From NCBI RefSeq assembly GCF_003002065.1, contig NZ_PVZG01000024.1:29298-93297 (forward strand): a DNA stretch of 64,000 nt. Reading direction: 5' to 3'. The position numbers and the translations under genes are program-made. The DNA comes from Pseudosporangium ferrugineum. GTDB lineage: Bacteria > Actinomycetota > Actinomycetes > Mycobacteriales > Micromonosporaceae. Below the pieces are notes generated by a model that searched no databases, was not told where the DNA came from, and was given only the letters and a program-made list of their open reading frames with translations. This document shows positions 42,528 to 57,728 of this stretch, piece after piece; the first letter of the stretch is position 1; each line of letters begins with the position of its first letter.

Positions 42528-42902
42528 TCAGCTCTTCTCCTTCTTCGCGCCGTAACGGCTGCGGGCCTGCTTGCGGTTGCGGACACCCTGGGTGTCCAGC
42601 GAACCACGGACGATCTTGTAGCGGACGCCCGGGAGGTCCTTCACACGGCCGCCACGCACGAGCACGATCGAGTGCTCCTGCAGGTTGTGGCCGACGCCCG
42701 GGATGTACGCCGTGACCTCGATCTGGCTGCTGAGCTTCACACGAGCGACCTTGCGCAGCGCAGAGTTCGGCTTCTTGGGGGTGGTGGTGTACACGCGCGT
42801 GCACACGCCGCGCCGCTGAGGACTTCCCTTCAGCGCCGGCGTCTTGGTCTTGCTCGTCTTCGCCTGGCGGCCCTTTCGGACCAGCTGCTGGATCGTGGGC
42901 AC
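42528..42902 (-). CDS. rpsL: 30S ribosomal protein S12
   Basis: S12 monitors decoding in the A site and is the streptomycin target. Starting at GTG (VPTIQQLVRKGRQ) it has the canonical 124 residues. Wild-type resistance-determining positions are present: Lys43 in TTPKKPNSALRKVA and Lys88 in VRGGRVKDLPGVRY, so no ribosomal streptomycin resistance is predicted. First gene of the str operon, about 330 bp from a candidate promoter. The upstream 40-residue extension is rejected. Confidence 0.98.
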   Translation of the reverse strand: MPTIQQLVRKGRQAKTSKTKTPALKGSPQRRGVCTRVYTTTPKKPNSALRKVARVKLSSQIEVTAYIPGVGHNLQEHSIVLVRGGRVKDLPGVRYKIVRGSLDTQGVRNRKQARSRYGAKKEKS

Positions 42903-43296
42903 CGGGTTTCTCCGCTCCCTTCGGCCGCCGTCTGGCGGCCGCACCGTCTTGTTATGCCTTGTGTACGGCCCGTCCCGGATGGAACGCCCCGCACCCGCGG
43001 TCGGGCGTGTCGTCCGGCTCACGGTCCCGCCGCACGCGGGTTGCGCGCAGCGGGTCTTGTCGTTGTCGGGCTCAGCCCGTCGTGCTCATCGCCCCGTCGG
43101 TACTACAGACTCGGGCGCACGCACGAGTTGCCCGGGCGAGCCCGGGCACGAGGGGAAAGAGTACCCACCACAGGCACGCAGGTCAAAACGAAGCCGCTTG
43201 ACCAGCCAGCCTGACGATGGACATCTCCGCATACCAAGTGTACCGGGTGCTTCGCCGTGACAAAGCCGCGGTGCCTGTTTCGGCGTACCCGCGGCT
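42903..43296 (-). other. str-operon leader region
   Basis: 394 bp between rpsL and the upstream membrane-protein gene. It holds a candidate promoter at its far end and then a ~330-nt leader. I see no gene or clear regulatory structure in the rest. Confidence 0.45.
43237..43263 (-). promoter_or_regulatory. Candidate promoter of the str operon
   Basis: On the minus strand TTGTCA (43263-43258, five of six consensus bases) and TACACT (43242-43237) occur, but the 15-bp spacer is short. The -10 hexamer is the same as at rpoB, infA and tRNA-Trp. It lies in a locally AT-richer patch just after the membrane-protein stop. Confidence 0.5.
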
Positions 43297-44040
43297 TCAG
43301 GAAGACTGCAACACCATCACCAACAGCAGGATCAGCACGGCAATTCCCACACCGGCCCCGCCGCAGGAGATCCCCGCCACTGCCACGCCGCCGCCGGTGA
43401 ACCGCACCCGCCCGTCCTGGCCCGAGCGCTTGATCTGGCGCCGGGCGATCAGCCCCACGGTGATCGCACCCCCGCCCACCAGGGCACCGAGCAGCGCGAA
43501 CGCGCCGGCCACGACGCCGCCCCAGCCCTGCGTCGCACCGGCCACGCCGAAGCACAGCACCAGAACGGCGACCAGGATGGACGCGATGCCGGCGATGAGC
43601 GAGCCGATCGCCAGACCGGAGGTGATGGGGGCGACGCGCAACTGCATCAGGGCGAATTCGGTGCCGGGAAGCGGATCGACCCGCTCGGGCGTCCACACCT
43701 CCCTCGCCCGGGGCGGCATCACCGCCTGCGGACGCGGCGGCCCCTGCCACGAATGCGGCTGCCCCGACCCCTGACCCCACGAACCCGGCTGACCCGGCCC
43801 CTGACCCGACTGTCCCGGCCACGAACCCGGCTGCCCCGGCCCCGGTGCCGGCTGCCCCTGCCACGAACTCGGTTGACCCGGCCCTTGTGCCGGCTGACCC
43901 GGCCACAAACCCGGTTGCCCCGGCCCCTGACCCGGCTGCCCGGCCCACGAGGCCGGCTGCGCCGGTGTTTGAGCCGGCTGACCCGGCTGGGCCGGTCGCG
44001 GACCCGGCTCCGCCGGCCACGGACCTGGCTGATGTGTCAC
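43297..44040 (-). CDS. DUF4190-like membrane protein with Pro/Gly/Gln-rich N-terminus
   Basis: Read from GTG (VTHQPGPWPAEPG) behind GAGAGGGA; 247 residues. Residues 1-110 are a repetitive PGQP/PGSW-rich tail with a loose ~16-residue period (GQPGSWPGQSGQGPGQ type). Residues 145-247 carry three hydrophobic segments (LAIGSLIAGIASILVAVLVL, VVAGAFALLGALVGGGAITVGLI, VAVAGISCGGAGVGIAVLILLLVMV), the layout of small DUF4190 proteins. Function unknown; such proteins often follow housekeeping operons in actinobacteria. Located between rpsL and rpoC on the same strand. Confidence 0.72.
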   Translation of the reverse strand: MTHQPGPWPAEPGPRPAQPGQPAQTPAQPASWAGQPGQGPGQPGLWPGQPAQGPGQPSSWQGQPAPGPGQPGSWPGQSGQGPGQPGSWGQGSGQPHSWQGPPRPQAVMPPRAREVWTPERVDPLPGTEFALMQLRVAPITSGLAIGSLIAGIASILVAVLVLCFGVAGATQGWGGVVAGAFALLGALVGGGAITVGLIARRQIKRSGQDGRVRFTGGGVAVAGISCGGAGVGIAVLILLLVMVLQSS

Positions 44041-44116
44041 GGACCGTCCCTCTCGCCGCGTACCGCTGGATCTCGAGCATGTCACCCGAAGGTGATTCGG
44101 CGCAGCCCGCGGGCCT

Positions 44117-44470
44117 TCAGTCGGTGCCGGGGGCGAAGTCCTGCCCGCCCGGCGTGGCCGCGAGGTGCAGCAGGCCGGCGATCGTGGCCACCACCAGGGC
44201 GGTCAGGGCCAGCACGAGCCCGGTCCAGGCCAGCCTGCGGCCCCGGCGCACCCACTTGGACCCGGTGAGGTAGCCGCCGGCCGTGTACTGCTCCCGGGCG
44301 ACCTGACGGGCCAGCAGCAGCGCGATGGTGGCGGGAATCACGCCGCCGACGAAGGCGCCGGTCAGGAACGCCACCAGCCCGAGCGCGTAGACGGCCCGCG
44401 CCTTGGCGGACGGCACCGGCTCCGGATCCATCGGATGGCGGGTGGGCGCGGTGCGGGCGGGGAACGTCAC
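44117..44470 (-). CDS. Small two-span membrane protein of unknown function
   Basis: 117 residues from GTG. After a Pro/Arg-rich start, two hydrophobic segments (AVYALGLVAFLTGAFVGGVIPATIALLLA, seen around 27-55, and AWTGLVLALTALVVATIAGLL around 81-101) flank a basic loop (REQYTAGGYLTGSKWVRRGR). It resembles no family I can name. It lies 76 bp downstream of rpoC, behind a strong hairpin, and 76 bp before the DUF4190-like gene, and the two may share a transcript. Confidence 0.65.
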   Translation of the reverse strand: MTFPARTAPTRHPMDPEPVPSAKARAVYALGLVAFLTGAFVGGVIPATIALLLARQVAREQYTAGGYLTGSKWVRRGRRLAWTGLVLALTALVVATIAGLLHLAATPGGQDFAPGTD

Positions 44471-44493
44471 CCGTCCATCTTAGGAACAAAGAC

Positions 44494-44527
44494 CGGGGGC
44501 GGCCGCGCTGCTGCGCGACCGCCCCCG
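44494..44527 (-). terminator. Terminator after rpoC
   Basis: A 9-bp stem (CGGGGGCGG / CCGCCCCCG) is extended by GCGC pairing after one mismatch. It starts 19 bp after the rpoC stop, and the minus-strand sequence continues TCTTTGTTCC, giving a modest T-rich stretch. It ends the rpoBC transcript. Confidence 0.78.
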
Positions 44528-44545
44528 TCGGTGATGCGGAAACCC

Positions 44546-48436
<3,891 letters not shown>

Positions 48437-48560
48437 TTGGACTATCCCTCGTGTTTCGTTGCTCGGATAAATTCCAGGCCGGCGGGGGCGTCCCCGGCTG
48501 GGCTGTCAAACGGCTTCACCGCACTGCGACGAAGACCTGACAAGCCGGGGACGCTCTCCG

Positions 48561-52001
<3,441 letters not shown>

Positions 52002-52157
52002 GATGCGTCCTTCCGAGGACCGGTGCTGCTGATGCGGCTGAGCTGCTGATGCAACTGTCTGCGCTGCTGACTGCTCTGGGCACTCCAATGAACCCCCAGG
52101 AAGTCATCCGGCTGGATGTCCCTGCAGGGCTCAAGGCAGAAGGCAGCGCAAACTAGC

Positions 52158-52186
52158 AGTGTAGCCGCTCGGCTAACCGCTGTCCA
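52158..52186 (-). promoter_or_regulatory. rpoB promoter (housekeeping sigma type)
   Basis: On the minus strand TGGACA (52186-52181) and TACACT (52163-52158) are exactly 17 bp apart, about 155 bp upstream of the rpoB start. Five of six -35 bases match TTGACA. This is the best promoter seen in the window and implies that rpoBC need not rely on read-through from rplJL. Confidence 0.78.
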
Positions 52187-52552
52187 GCCCACACCGGAGG
52201 GGGCCTGCGGAACGCGTCCCCGCGGCCTCTGACCTGCGCCTTCATGGCCAGTGCCTCGTGCGGGGCCGCTCGAACGCGGCTCACTCCCTCGGGTGCCGGC
52301 CTGTGGAAACCCGGCAGAAGCAGGTCTACCCACAGGGCGGCTGTCGCAAGCGCGGAAACTTGCTGATGTCAGCGTGCCTGTCAGGGGACACACAGTCAAG
52401 GCCTGTGGCGCGGGTCGGACCTGTCCCGTGCCCCGCCGGACGGGGCATAGAGACCTTAGCGCAGCAAATGTTGGCTACGGCGGCTTTTGTCCGTCGGGCT
52501 TCCGACGGCCGGCCGTACCCCGTCTGACCTGCTGTTTAACCCCGGAATGCCG

Positions 52553-52587
52553 CACAGGCGGGGACCCTGAACGGGTCCCCGCCTGTG
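52553..52587 (-). terminator. Terminator/attenuator after rplL
   Basis: A perfect 15-bp stem (CACAGGCGGGGACCC / GGGTCCCCGCCTGTG, 5-nt loop) 25 bp past the rplL stop. No T tract follows on the minus strand. It separates rplJL from rpoBC and may act as a partial terminator. Confidence 0.8.
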
Positions 52588-52612
52588 ACGAGGAATTGCG
52601 TGAAGCCTCAGG

Positions 52613-53002
52613 TCACTTGAGGGTGACCTTGGCGCCCTCGCCCTCGAGCTTGGCCTTGGCCTCCTCGGCCTTCTCCTTGTTGACACCCTCGAGGATCGCC
52701 TTGGGGGCGGCCTCGACGGCGTCCTTGGCCTCCTTGAGGCCCAGGCCGGTCAGCTCGCGCACGACCTTGATGACCTGGATCTTCTTGCCACCGTCGGCCT
52801 CGAGGACGACGTCGAACGAGTCCTTCTCGGCCTCGGCCGGGGCAGCCTCGCCGCCACCGGCAGCGCCACCGGCGACCACCGCGACGGGCGCGGCGGCGGT
52901 GACCTCGAAGACCTCCTCGAACTGCTTCACGAACTCGGACAGCTCGATCAGCGTCATCTCCTTGAACGCGTCGAGCAGCTCGTCGGTGCTGAGCTTCGCC
53001 AT
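52613..53002 (-). CDS. rplL: 50S ribosomal protein L7/L12
   Basis: The stalk protein that recruits translational GTPases. The ATG MAKLSTDELLDAFKEMTLIE gives 129 residues, the normal length; 13 further in-frame upstream residues are rejected. N-terminal dimer domain, an Ala/Gly-rich hinge (AAAPVAVVAGGAAGGGEAAP), and the C-terminal domain KKIQVIKVVRELTGLGLKEAKDAVE with the factor-binding helix. 55 bp after rplJ. Confidence 0.98.
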   Translation of the reverse strand: MAKLSTDELLDAFKEMTLIELSEFVKQFEEVFEVTAAAPVAVVAGGAAGGGEAAPAEAEKDSFDVVLEADGGKKIQVIKVVRELTGLGLKEAKDAVEAAPKAILEGVNKEKAEEAKAKLEGEGAKVTLK

Positions 53003-53057
53003 GTCTGGCAACCTTTCGTTGTTCCTGTGGATGTAAGTCAACTCCGCGCGGGGCTGG

Positions 53058-53603
53058 TCAGCCCTCGGCGGAACCGTCCTGCGCGCGCTTGTCCTGCAGT
53101 GCAGCCGCCAGACGTGCGACCTGGGCGAGCGGGGCCTGGAAGGTGCCCGCAGCCTTGGTCAGGTTGCCCTTCATAGCGCCGGCCAGCTTGGCCAGCAGCA
53201 CCTCACGGGGCTCGAGGTCGGCGATCTTGCTGACCTCTTCGGCCGAGATGGCCTTACCCTCGAAGACGCCGCCCTTGATGATCAGGACGGGGTGCGTCCG
53301 GGCGAAGGCCCGGAGACCCTTGGCCGCCTCGACCGGGTCGCCACTGACGAAGGCGAGCGCGGTAGGACCGGCGAAGAGCTCGTCGAGGCCCTCGATGCCC
53401 GCGTCGCTGGCCGCCCGCTTCGCGAGCGTGTTCTTCGACACGGAGTACTTGGTCTCGTTGCCCAGCGAGCGCCGCAGCTCGGTGATCTCGGCAACCGTGA
53501 GGCCGCGGTACTCGGTCAACACGGTGGCCGACGAGTTACGGAACTGATCCGTGAGCTCGGCGACGGCAGTGGCCTTATCGGCCCGGACCGGCTTGTCCGC
53601 CAT
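53058..53603 (-). CDS. rplJ: 50S ribosomal protein L10
   Basis: L10 anchors L7/L12 to 23S rRNA and usually represses its own operon. 181 residues: LTDQFRNSSATVLTEYRGLTVAEITELRRSL, KYSVSKNTLAKRA and EPREVLLAKLAGAMKGNLTKAAGTFQAPL (seen in blocks) are family signatures. The ATG follows AGAGAGGAGGG. It is cut off from rplA by an inserted ABC transporter and 518 bp of non-coding, repeat-bearing DNA. Confidence 0.97.
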   Translation of the reverse strand: MADKPVRADKATAVAELTDQFRNSSATVLTEYRGLTVAEITELRRSLGNETKYSVSKNTLAKRAASDAGIEGLDELFAGPTALAFVSGDPVEAAKGLRAFARTHPVLIIKGGVFEGKAISAEEVSKIADLEPREVLLAKLAGAMKGNLTKAAGTFQAPLAQVARLAAALQDKRAQDGSAEG

Positions 53604-53663
53604 GTCCCTCCTCTCTCGTTCTCAAGAGCCGCTGGAATGATTCAGGGGCCCGAACACGAGAAA

Positions 53664-53689
53664 CGCCCCGGCGCAGGGCGCACGGGGCG
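53664..53689 (-). promoter_or_regulatory. Attenuator-like hairpin in the rplJ leader
   Basis: On the minus strand CGCCCCG and CGGGGCG (7-bp stem, with inner GCGCC pairing possible) are followed by TTTCTCGTGTT, about 60 nt before rplJ. The position fits an L10-type leader, where protein binding would favour or block such a hairpin. I could not match the known L10 leader consensus. Confidence 0.4.
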
Positions 53690-53984
53690 GGACATGGACG
53701 CAGACACGCGTCAGCATGATCACGAACCGTTCTCCCCTGCGCGGGCCGCCCGCATGCTGCGGGGCCTTCGGCCGCAACCTCCGTCGTGCGACGGCGAGCG
53801 CGGCAACCAGCGGTCTATGGGTGGAACTTCAACTCCGAAGAGTACGCGGGGAAGCCCGCCGATCCAAATCGCCCCCGAACCGGACTCCCAGCACCAACCA
53901 CAACGAGGCCGGACCCTGACCCGGAAGCGGGCCGGGCGGCAGCCGGGGCCGGGCGGCAACGGGCCCGGTCGCCGGGGCCGGGAC

Positions 53985-54112
53985 CGGGGCCAGTTGCCGG
54001 GCCCGGGGCCGGGCCAAGCCGGGCCGAGCCAAGCCGGGCCAGGCCAGGCCGGGCCGGGCCGAGCCAAGCCGGGCCAGGCCAGGCCGGGCCGAGGCGGGCC
54101 AAGCCGGGACTT
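53985..54112. repeat. GC-rich degenerate tandem repeats (GGGCCAAGCC / GGGCCAGGCC)
   Basis: About 125 bp built from 5- and 10-bp words such as GGGCC, GAGCC, AAGCC and AGGCC. A longer block (GGGCCGAGCCAAGCCGGGCC then AGGCCAGGCC) occurs twice, about 40 bp apart. It begins 10 bp after the permease stop. Confidence 0.8.
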
Positions 54113-54121
54113 TGGACCGGG

Positions 54122-54820
54122 TCAGCTGCGGCGGCGGCGTAGCCAGGCGTACGCCGTGGCGGCCACCGCGCACCACCCCAACGCCTCGGCGCTGAGCAGC
54201 CAGAACGTTCCCGCGGGCGGCAACGGCGTGCGGGCGAGCTCGCGCGCCATCGCCATCACCGGCGGCGCCAGCCACGGCGCGATCGAGCCTCGCAGGCCCA
54301 GTACCACCCCGAGGACCGTCCCCACGGCGAGGACCGTCACGCCTGCCCGCACCGTACGGGTGACCGCCCGGCTCGCCAGGGCCCCCAGCGCCACCCCGGC
54401 GGCGAGGGCTCCGAGGTGCGCCAGGATGCCCAGGGCTACTCCCGCCGCGGTGGAGGGTTCGCCCGATCCGGGGATGGGGGCACGGATCGCGCCGAGCAGC
54501 AGCGGGGCCACGATGGCGGCCGCGCAGAACGCCAGCCCGGCCGCCGTTGCCGCCAGGGCGCCGGCCGCCGCCTCCCGCGCCGGCCCGACCGTGACGCGGG
54601 CCAGGTGGCGCTGGGTGTCGGGTTCGGTGTCGAGGACGACCTTGGTGAGCCAGGCAAGGACCGGGAAGAGGATCGCGGCGGAGTAGCCGTACGCCGGGGC
54701 TGCCGGGGACTGGCCGCCGCCGTGGATGATGCCGAGAACGACCAGGCCGGTGATGAGCGGGGCGAGGACGCGGCCACCGCGGAGGAAACCGGCGAGGCGC
54801 ATCCGGGTGAGGGAGATCAT
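54122..54820 (-). CDS. ABC transporter permease subunit, small export type
   Basis: 232 residues starting with ATG inside the stop of the ATPase gene (ATGA), with about six hydrophobic segments (APLITGLVVLGIIHGG, YSAAILFPVLAWLTKVVLD, GALAATAAGLAFCAAAIVAPLLL, ILAHLGALAAGVALGALASR, AGVTVLAVGTVLGVVLGLR, WLLSAEALGWCAVAATAYAWL). No named family was recognised; the architecture is that of two-gene exporters. It appears intact, unlike its ATPase partner. The pair sits between rplA and rplJ, an unusual place. Confidence 0.72.
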   Translation of the reverse strand: MISLTRMRLAGFLRGGRVLAPLITGLVVLGIIHGGGQSPAAPAYGYSAAILFPVLAWLTKVVLDTEPDTQRHLARVTVGPAREAAAGALAATAAGLAFCAAAIVAPLLLGAIRAPIPGSGEPSTAAGVALGILAHLGALAAGVALGALASRAVTRTVRAGVTVLAVGTVLGVVLGLRGSIAPWLAPPVMAMARELARTPLPPAGTFWLLSAEALGWCAVAATAYAWLRRRRS

Positions 54821-55476
54821 CGCGGCTGCTCCTCGCGTACGCCCAGGACACGGTGACCGTCGGCACGCAGGCGGGCCATCGTCAGGTCGGCGTCCGTCCG
54901 GCGGACGGCGACCTCGACCACCACGTCGTCGCGCGCCTCCTCCGGGTCGGCGCGGGTGTGCAGCGTGCCGTCGGAAACCGTCCAGCGGACGGCGCCGGGC
55001 AGGCCGGCGATCTCGCCCCGGTGGTCGCTGACCAGCACCGCTCCCCCGGTCTCGGTCACCTCCGCGACGATCTGCGGGATCAACGTCCGGGCCTGGGCGT
55101 CGAGTCCCTCCCACGGCTCGTCGAGGACGAGCAGGCCGGGCGGGACGAGCAGCGACTGCGCGAGGCCCACCTTCTGCGCGGTGCCCTTGGAGAGGTCACC
55201 CAGCCGGGTGTGCCGGTGCGCGCCGAGGCCCAGCCGCTCGATCCAGGTGTCGACCTCGGCATTGCCGCGCAGGCCGCGCAGGGACGCCATCGCGCAGAGG
55301 TAGCGGTGCGTGGTGAAGGGCTGGTCGGCCGGGAACCGCTCGGGAACCCAGCCGACGACGGGCGGACGGCCCCGGACGGCACCCGCGACCGGGCGCAGGA
55401 CACCCGCGGCCAGGCGCAGCAGCGTGGACTTGCCGGCGCCGTTGTCCCCGGGGGCCTCAGCTGTGGATGACGACCG
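54817..55476 (-). pseudogene. ABC transporter ATP-binding protein, 5'-truncated
   Basis: The frame opens directly at the rplA stop (TGA 55479-55477) and reads RSSSTAEAPGDNGAGKST: Walker A (codon 1 at 55449) is only 9 codons in, where ABC ATPases normally have about 30-40 residues before it. No ATG, GTG or TTG lies in frame upstream of Walker A; the first ATG (55290) is past it. The rest is good: signature LSKGTAQKV, Walker B LLVLDEPWEGLD, switch His in LVSDHRGE, then a C-terminal extension to residue ~219. The gene has lost its start and first strands, probably by a deletion joining it to rplA. Translation by coupling to the rplA stop from a non-standard codon cannot be excluded. Confidence 0.72.
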
Positions 55477-56187
55477 TCAGGCCTGCGCCTCACGGAGGTT
55501 CTTGGTGACGTTCGGGTCCACCTGCACGCCGGGTCCCATCGTGGTGCTGACGGTGACCTTCTTGAGGTACTTGCCCTTGGCGGCGGACGGCTTGGCCCGC
55601 AGCACCTCGTCGAGCACCGCACCGTAGTTCTCCACCAGCTGGTCCTCCGAGAAGGAGGCCTTGCCGATGATCAGGTGCAGGTTCGAGTGCTTGTCGACCC
55701 GGAAGGTGATCTTGCCGCCCTTGATGTCCGAGACGGCCTTGGTCACGTCCATGGTGACGGTGCCGGTCTTCGGGTTGGGCATGAGGCCGCGGGGGCCGAG
55801 GATCCGGGCGATCCGGCCGATCTTGGCCATCTGGTCCGGGGTGGCGATCGCCGCGTCGAAGTCCAGCCAGCCGCCCTGGATGCGGGCGACGAGTTCGTCC
55901 GTGCCGACCTCGTCGGCGCCGGCCGCGACGGCCTCCTCGGCCTTCGCGCCCTGGGCGAAGACGATGACGCGGGCGGTCTTGCCGGTGCCGTGCGGCAGGT
56001 TGACCGTGCCGCGGACCATCTGGTCCGCCTTGCGCGGGTCGACGCCGAGGCGCATGGCGACCTCGACCGTGGCGTCGAACTTGGTGGGGCTGGCACCCTT
56101 CGCCAGCTTCACGGCCTCGGCGGGCTCGTAGAGCTTGGCGGCGTCGATCTGCTCGGCGGCCTTGCGGTAGGCCTTGCTGCGCTGCAT
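55477..56187 (-). CDS. rplA: 50S ribosomal protein L1
   Basis: L1 forms the mobile stalk at the E site and represses its own operon. 236 residues, complete: MQRSKAYRKAAEQIDAAKLY, TKFDATVEVAMRLGVDPRKADQMVRGTVNLPHGTGK (blocks), RGLMPNPKTGTVTMDV and KKVTVSTTMGPGVQVDP. The ATG follows CAGGAGT. Unusually the gene directly upstream is nusG, not rplK. Confidence 0.97.
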   Translation of the reverse strand: MQRSKAYRKAAEQIDAAKLYEPAEAVKLAKGASPTKFDATVEVAMRLGVDPRKADQMVRGTVNLPHGTGKTARVIVFAQGAKAEEAVAAGADEVGTDELVARIQGGWLDFDAAIATPDQMAKIGRIARILGPRGLMPNPKTGTVTMDVTKAVSDIKGGKITFRVDKHSNLHLIIGKASFSEDQLVENYGAVLDEVLRAKPSAAKGKYLKKVTVSTTMGPGVQVDPNVTKNLREAQA

Positions 56188-56274
56188 TTCTCTGTACTCC
56201 TGTGGTTGATGGCGGGGCGCCCTTGTCGCGCCCCTCCCACGACGTGCTGCGGGCGGACTGCCCGCACCGACAAC
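56188..56274 (-). other. nusG-rplA junction lacking rplK, with two hairpins
   Basis: Only 87 bp separate nusG from rplA; the ~430-bp rplK gene expected here is absent. Two inverted repeats fill the gap: TGCGGGC / GCCCGCA (56248-56266, just after the nusG stop) and GGGGCGC / GCGCCCC (56214-56234). The first could end the nusG transcript; the second lies in the rplA leader. I did not recognise the known L1-binding loop. Confidence 0.65.
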
Positions 56275-57045
56275 CTAGATCTTGGCGACCTGGTTGAAGT
56301 TCAGCTCGACCGGCGTCTCCCGGCCGAAGATCGACACCAGCACCTTGAGCTTCTGCTGGTCGGCGTTGATCTCGGAGATCGACGCCGGCAGGGAGGCGAA
56401 GGCGCCGTCGGTGACGGTGACCGAGTCGCCGACCTCGAAGTCGAGGACCTTGACCTCGGGCTTGGCCTTCTTCTCCTCGGCCTCGACGGCCGGGGCGAGC
56501 CACTTGAGCACCTCGTCGAGCGACAGCGGCGCCGGGCGGTCCACCCGGTCGGTCGCGCCGACGAAGCCGGTCACCCCGGGCGTGTTGCGCACGCAGGAGT
56601 AGGACTCGGGCGTCAGGTCCATCCGGACCAGGATGTAGCCCGGGAAGACCTTGGCCTGCACCTGGTTGCGCTTGCCGTTCTTGACCTCGACCTCTTCGCG
56701 GGTCGGCACCTCGACCTGGAAGATGAAGTCCTCCATGTCGAGGCTCGTGATCCGGGTCTCGAGGTTGGTCTTGACCTTGTTCTCGTAACCGGCGTAAGAG
56801 TGCACCACGTACCAGTCGCCGGGGGCGTAGCGCAGCTTCTGGCGCAGCTCGGCGACCGGGTCGTAGTCCTCGTCCACCTCGGGCGCCTCGTCCACAGGCG
56901 CTTCGTCCACGGACGCCTCGTCCTCGGGCGTCTCCGCCGTGGCGGCGACGGGCTCAGCGGCGGCCTCGACCGACTCGTCATCGCCCGCGGTCGCCACCGA
57001 GGACTGCTCGGCGGGGAGGGCGGTCTCGTCGTCGTACTCAGGCAC
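56275..57045 (-). CDS. nusG: Transcription termination/antitermination factor NusG
   Basis: NusG couples RNA polymerase to Rho or the ribosome. 256 residues: an acidic Ala/Glu-rich N-terminal extension (about 1-75), the NGN domain (DWYVVHSYAGYENKVKTNLE, VFPGYILVRMDLT, NTPGVTGFVGA) and the C-terminal KOW domain (GDSVTVTDGAFASLPASISEI, NADQQKLKVLVSIFGRETPVEL). The long extension is typical of actinobacteria. 27 bp after secE. Confidence 0.97.
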   Translation of the reverse strand: MPEYDDETALPAEQSSVATAGDDESVEAAAEPVAATAETPEDEASVDEAPVDEAPEVDEDYDPVAELRQKLRYAPGDWYVVHSYAGYENKVKTNLETRITSLDMEDFIFQVEVPTREEVEVKNGKRNQVQAKVFPGYILVRMDLTPESYSCVRNTPGVTGFVGATDRVDRPAPLSLDEVLKWLAPAVEAEEKKAKPEVKVLDFEVGDSVTVTDGAFASLPASISEINADQQKLKVLVSIFGRETPVELNFNQVAKI

Positions 57046-57072
57046 GCTTGCTCACTTCCGTAACTATCAGGT

Positions 57073-57438
57073 TCAGTTGCCGAACGACGCCAGGATGGCC
57101 TTGCCGAACCCGTAGTCCAGCACGGCGACGATCGCGGTCATCACGGTGACGAAGACGATCACGACGGCGGTGTAGGTCAGCAATTCCTGACGGGTCGGCC
57201 AGATGACCTTACGCAGCTCGCTGACGACCTCGCGGAAGAAACCGCCGATGCGGCCACCGCGACGGCCTTCCTTCGACCGCGGCTTGTCGTCGTCGGTGCG
57301 CTCCCGGACGGCGGTCCCGCCGCCCCGGTTCGCCGGCTCGCCGGACGAGTCCTCGTCGTCGGCGACGACGTCGTCGAACACCTCGTCCTCGGGACGGTCG
57401 CCGGCAGCGTCGTCACCGGGTCGCTTGCTCTCGGCCAC
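57073..57438 (-). CDS. secE: Preprotein translocase subunit SecE
   Basis: The clamp subunit of SecYEG. 121 residues: a long charged cytoplasmic region (acidic, then Arg/Lys-rich KPRSKEGRRGGR), the amphipathic helix FFREVVSELRKVIWPTRQEL, and one membrane span (YTAVVIVFVTVMTAIVAVLDY). Single-span actinobacterial form. Directly downstream of tRNA-Trp. Confidence 0.96.
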   Translation of the reverse strand: MAESKRPGDDAAGDRPEDEVFDDVVADDEDSSGEPANRGGGTAVRERTDDDKPRSKEGRRGGRIGGFFREVVSELRKVIWPTRQELLTYTAVVIVFVTVMTAIVAVLDYGFGKAILASFGN

Positions 57439-57551
57439 TTCGCCCTCTTCCGTCGTCGGTCGGTGGATGTCGCATCAGCGCCCTACGCGGCGCTCGGTCG
57501 TACCGGCGGCCCGCGCCGGGCGGTCCGCCGGGCCGATACGGGTTCGGTGCG

Positions 57552-57624
<73 letters not shown>

Positions 57625-57691
57625 ACGTGAGGCAGCCCGGACACTGACCTTTCGCACGCGAAAGGCAGGGCCGAATACCCCACGGCGGACC

Positions 57692-57721
57692 AGTGTACGG
57701 GTTGGGCCGCGTGATTCCCAA
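57692..57721 (-). promoter_or_regulatory. Candidate promoter for tRNA-Trp and secE-nusG
   Basis: On the minus strand TTGGGA (57721-57716) and TACACT (57697-57692) are 18 bp apart, about 70 bp upstream of the tRNA. It likely drives tRNA-Trp and reads into secE and nusG. Confidence 0.6.
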
Positions 57722-57728
57722 CCCGCCC

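Larger units (their letters stand above)
52002..52612 (-). other. rplL-rpoB intergenic region
   Basis: 611 bp without a gene. In minus-strand order it holds the rplL hairpin, a further perfect 7-bp hairpin (CCGTCGG / CCGACGG, 52491-52508), a weak possible promoter element (TAAGGT at 52458-52453), the main rpoB promoter, and a ~155-nt leader. Plus-strand open frames are antisense noise. Confidence 0.6.
53604..54121 (-). other. rplJ leader and repeat-rich spacer
   Basis: 518 bp without a convincing gene. In minus-strand order: the GC-rich tandem repeat tract, about 280 bp of undefined sequence, an attenuator-like hairpin, and the rplJ ribosome-binding site. Open frames on both strands here are Gly/Pro/Arg products of the repeats. 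An rplJ promoter should be present, but I could not fix one. Confidence 0.5.

Noticed and set aside
53829..54866. A 345-codon minus-strand frame across the ABC permease and repeat tract
   Set aside because: It is out of frame with the permease, which has real membrane spans; the frame is Pro/Gly/Arg repeat sequence.
55477..56187. Idea that rplA is itself truncated at the ATPase junction
   Set aside because: The 236-residue product has both domains and a normal C-terminal end after VDPNVTKNL; only the ATPase is incomplete.
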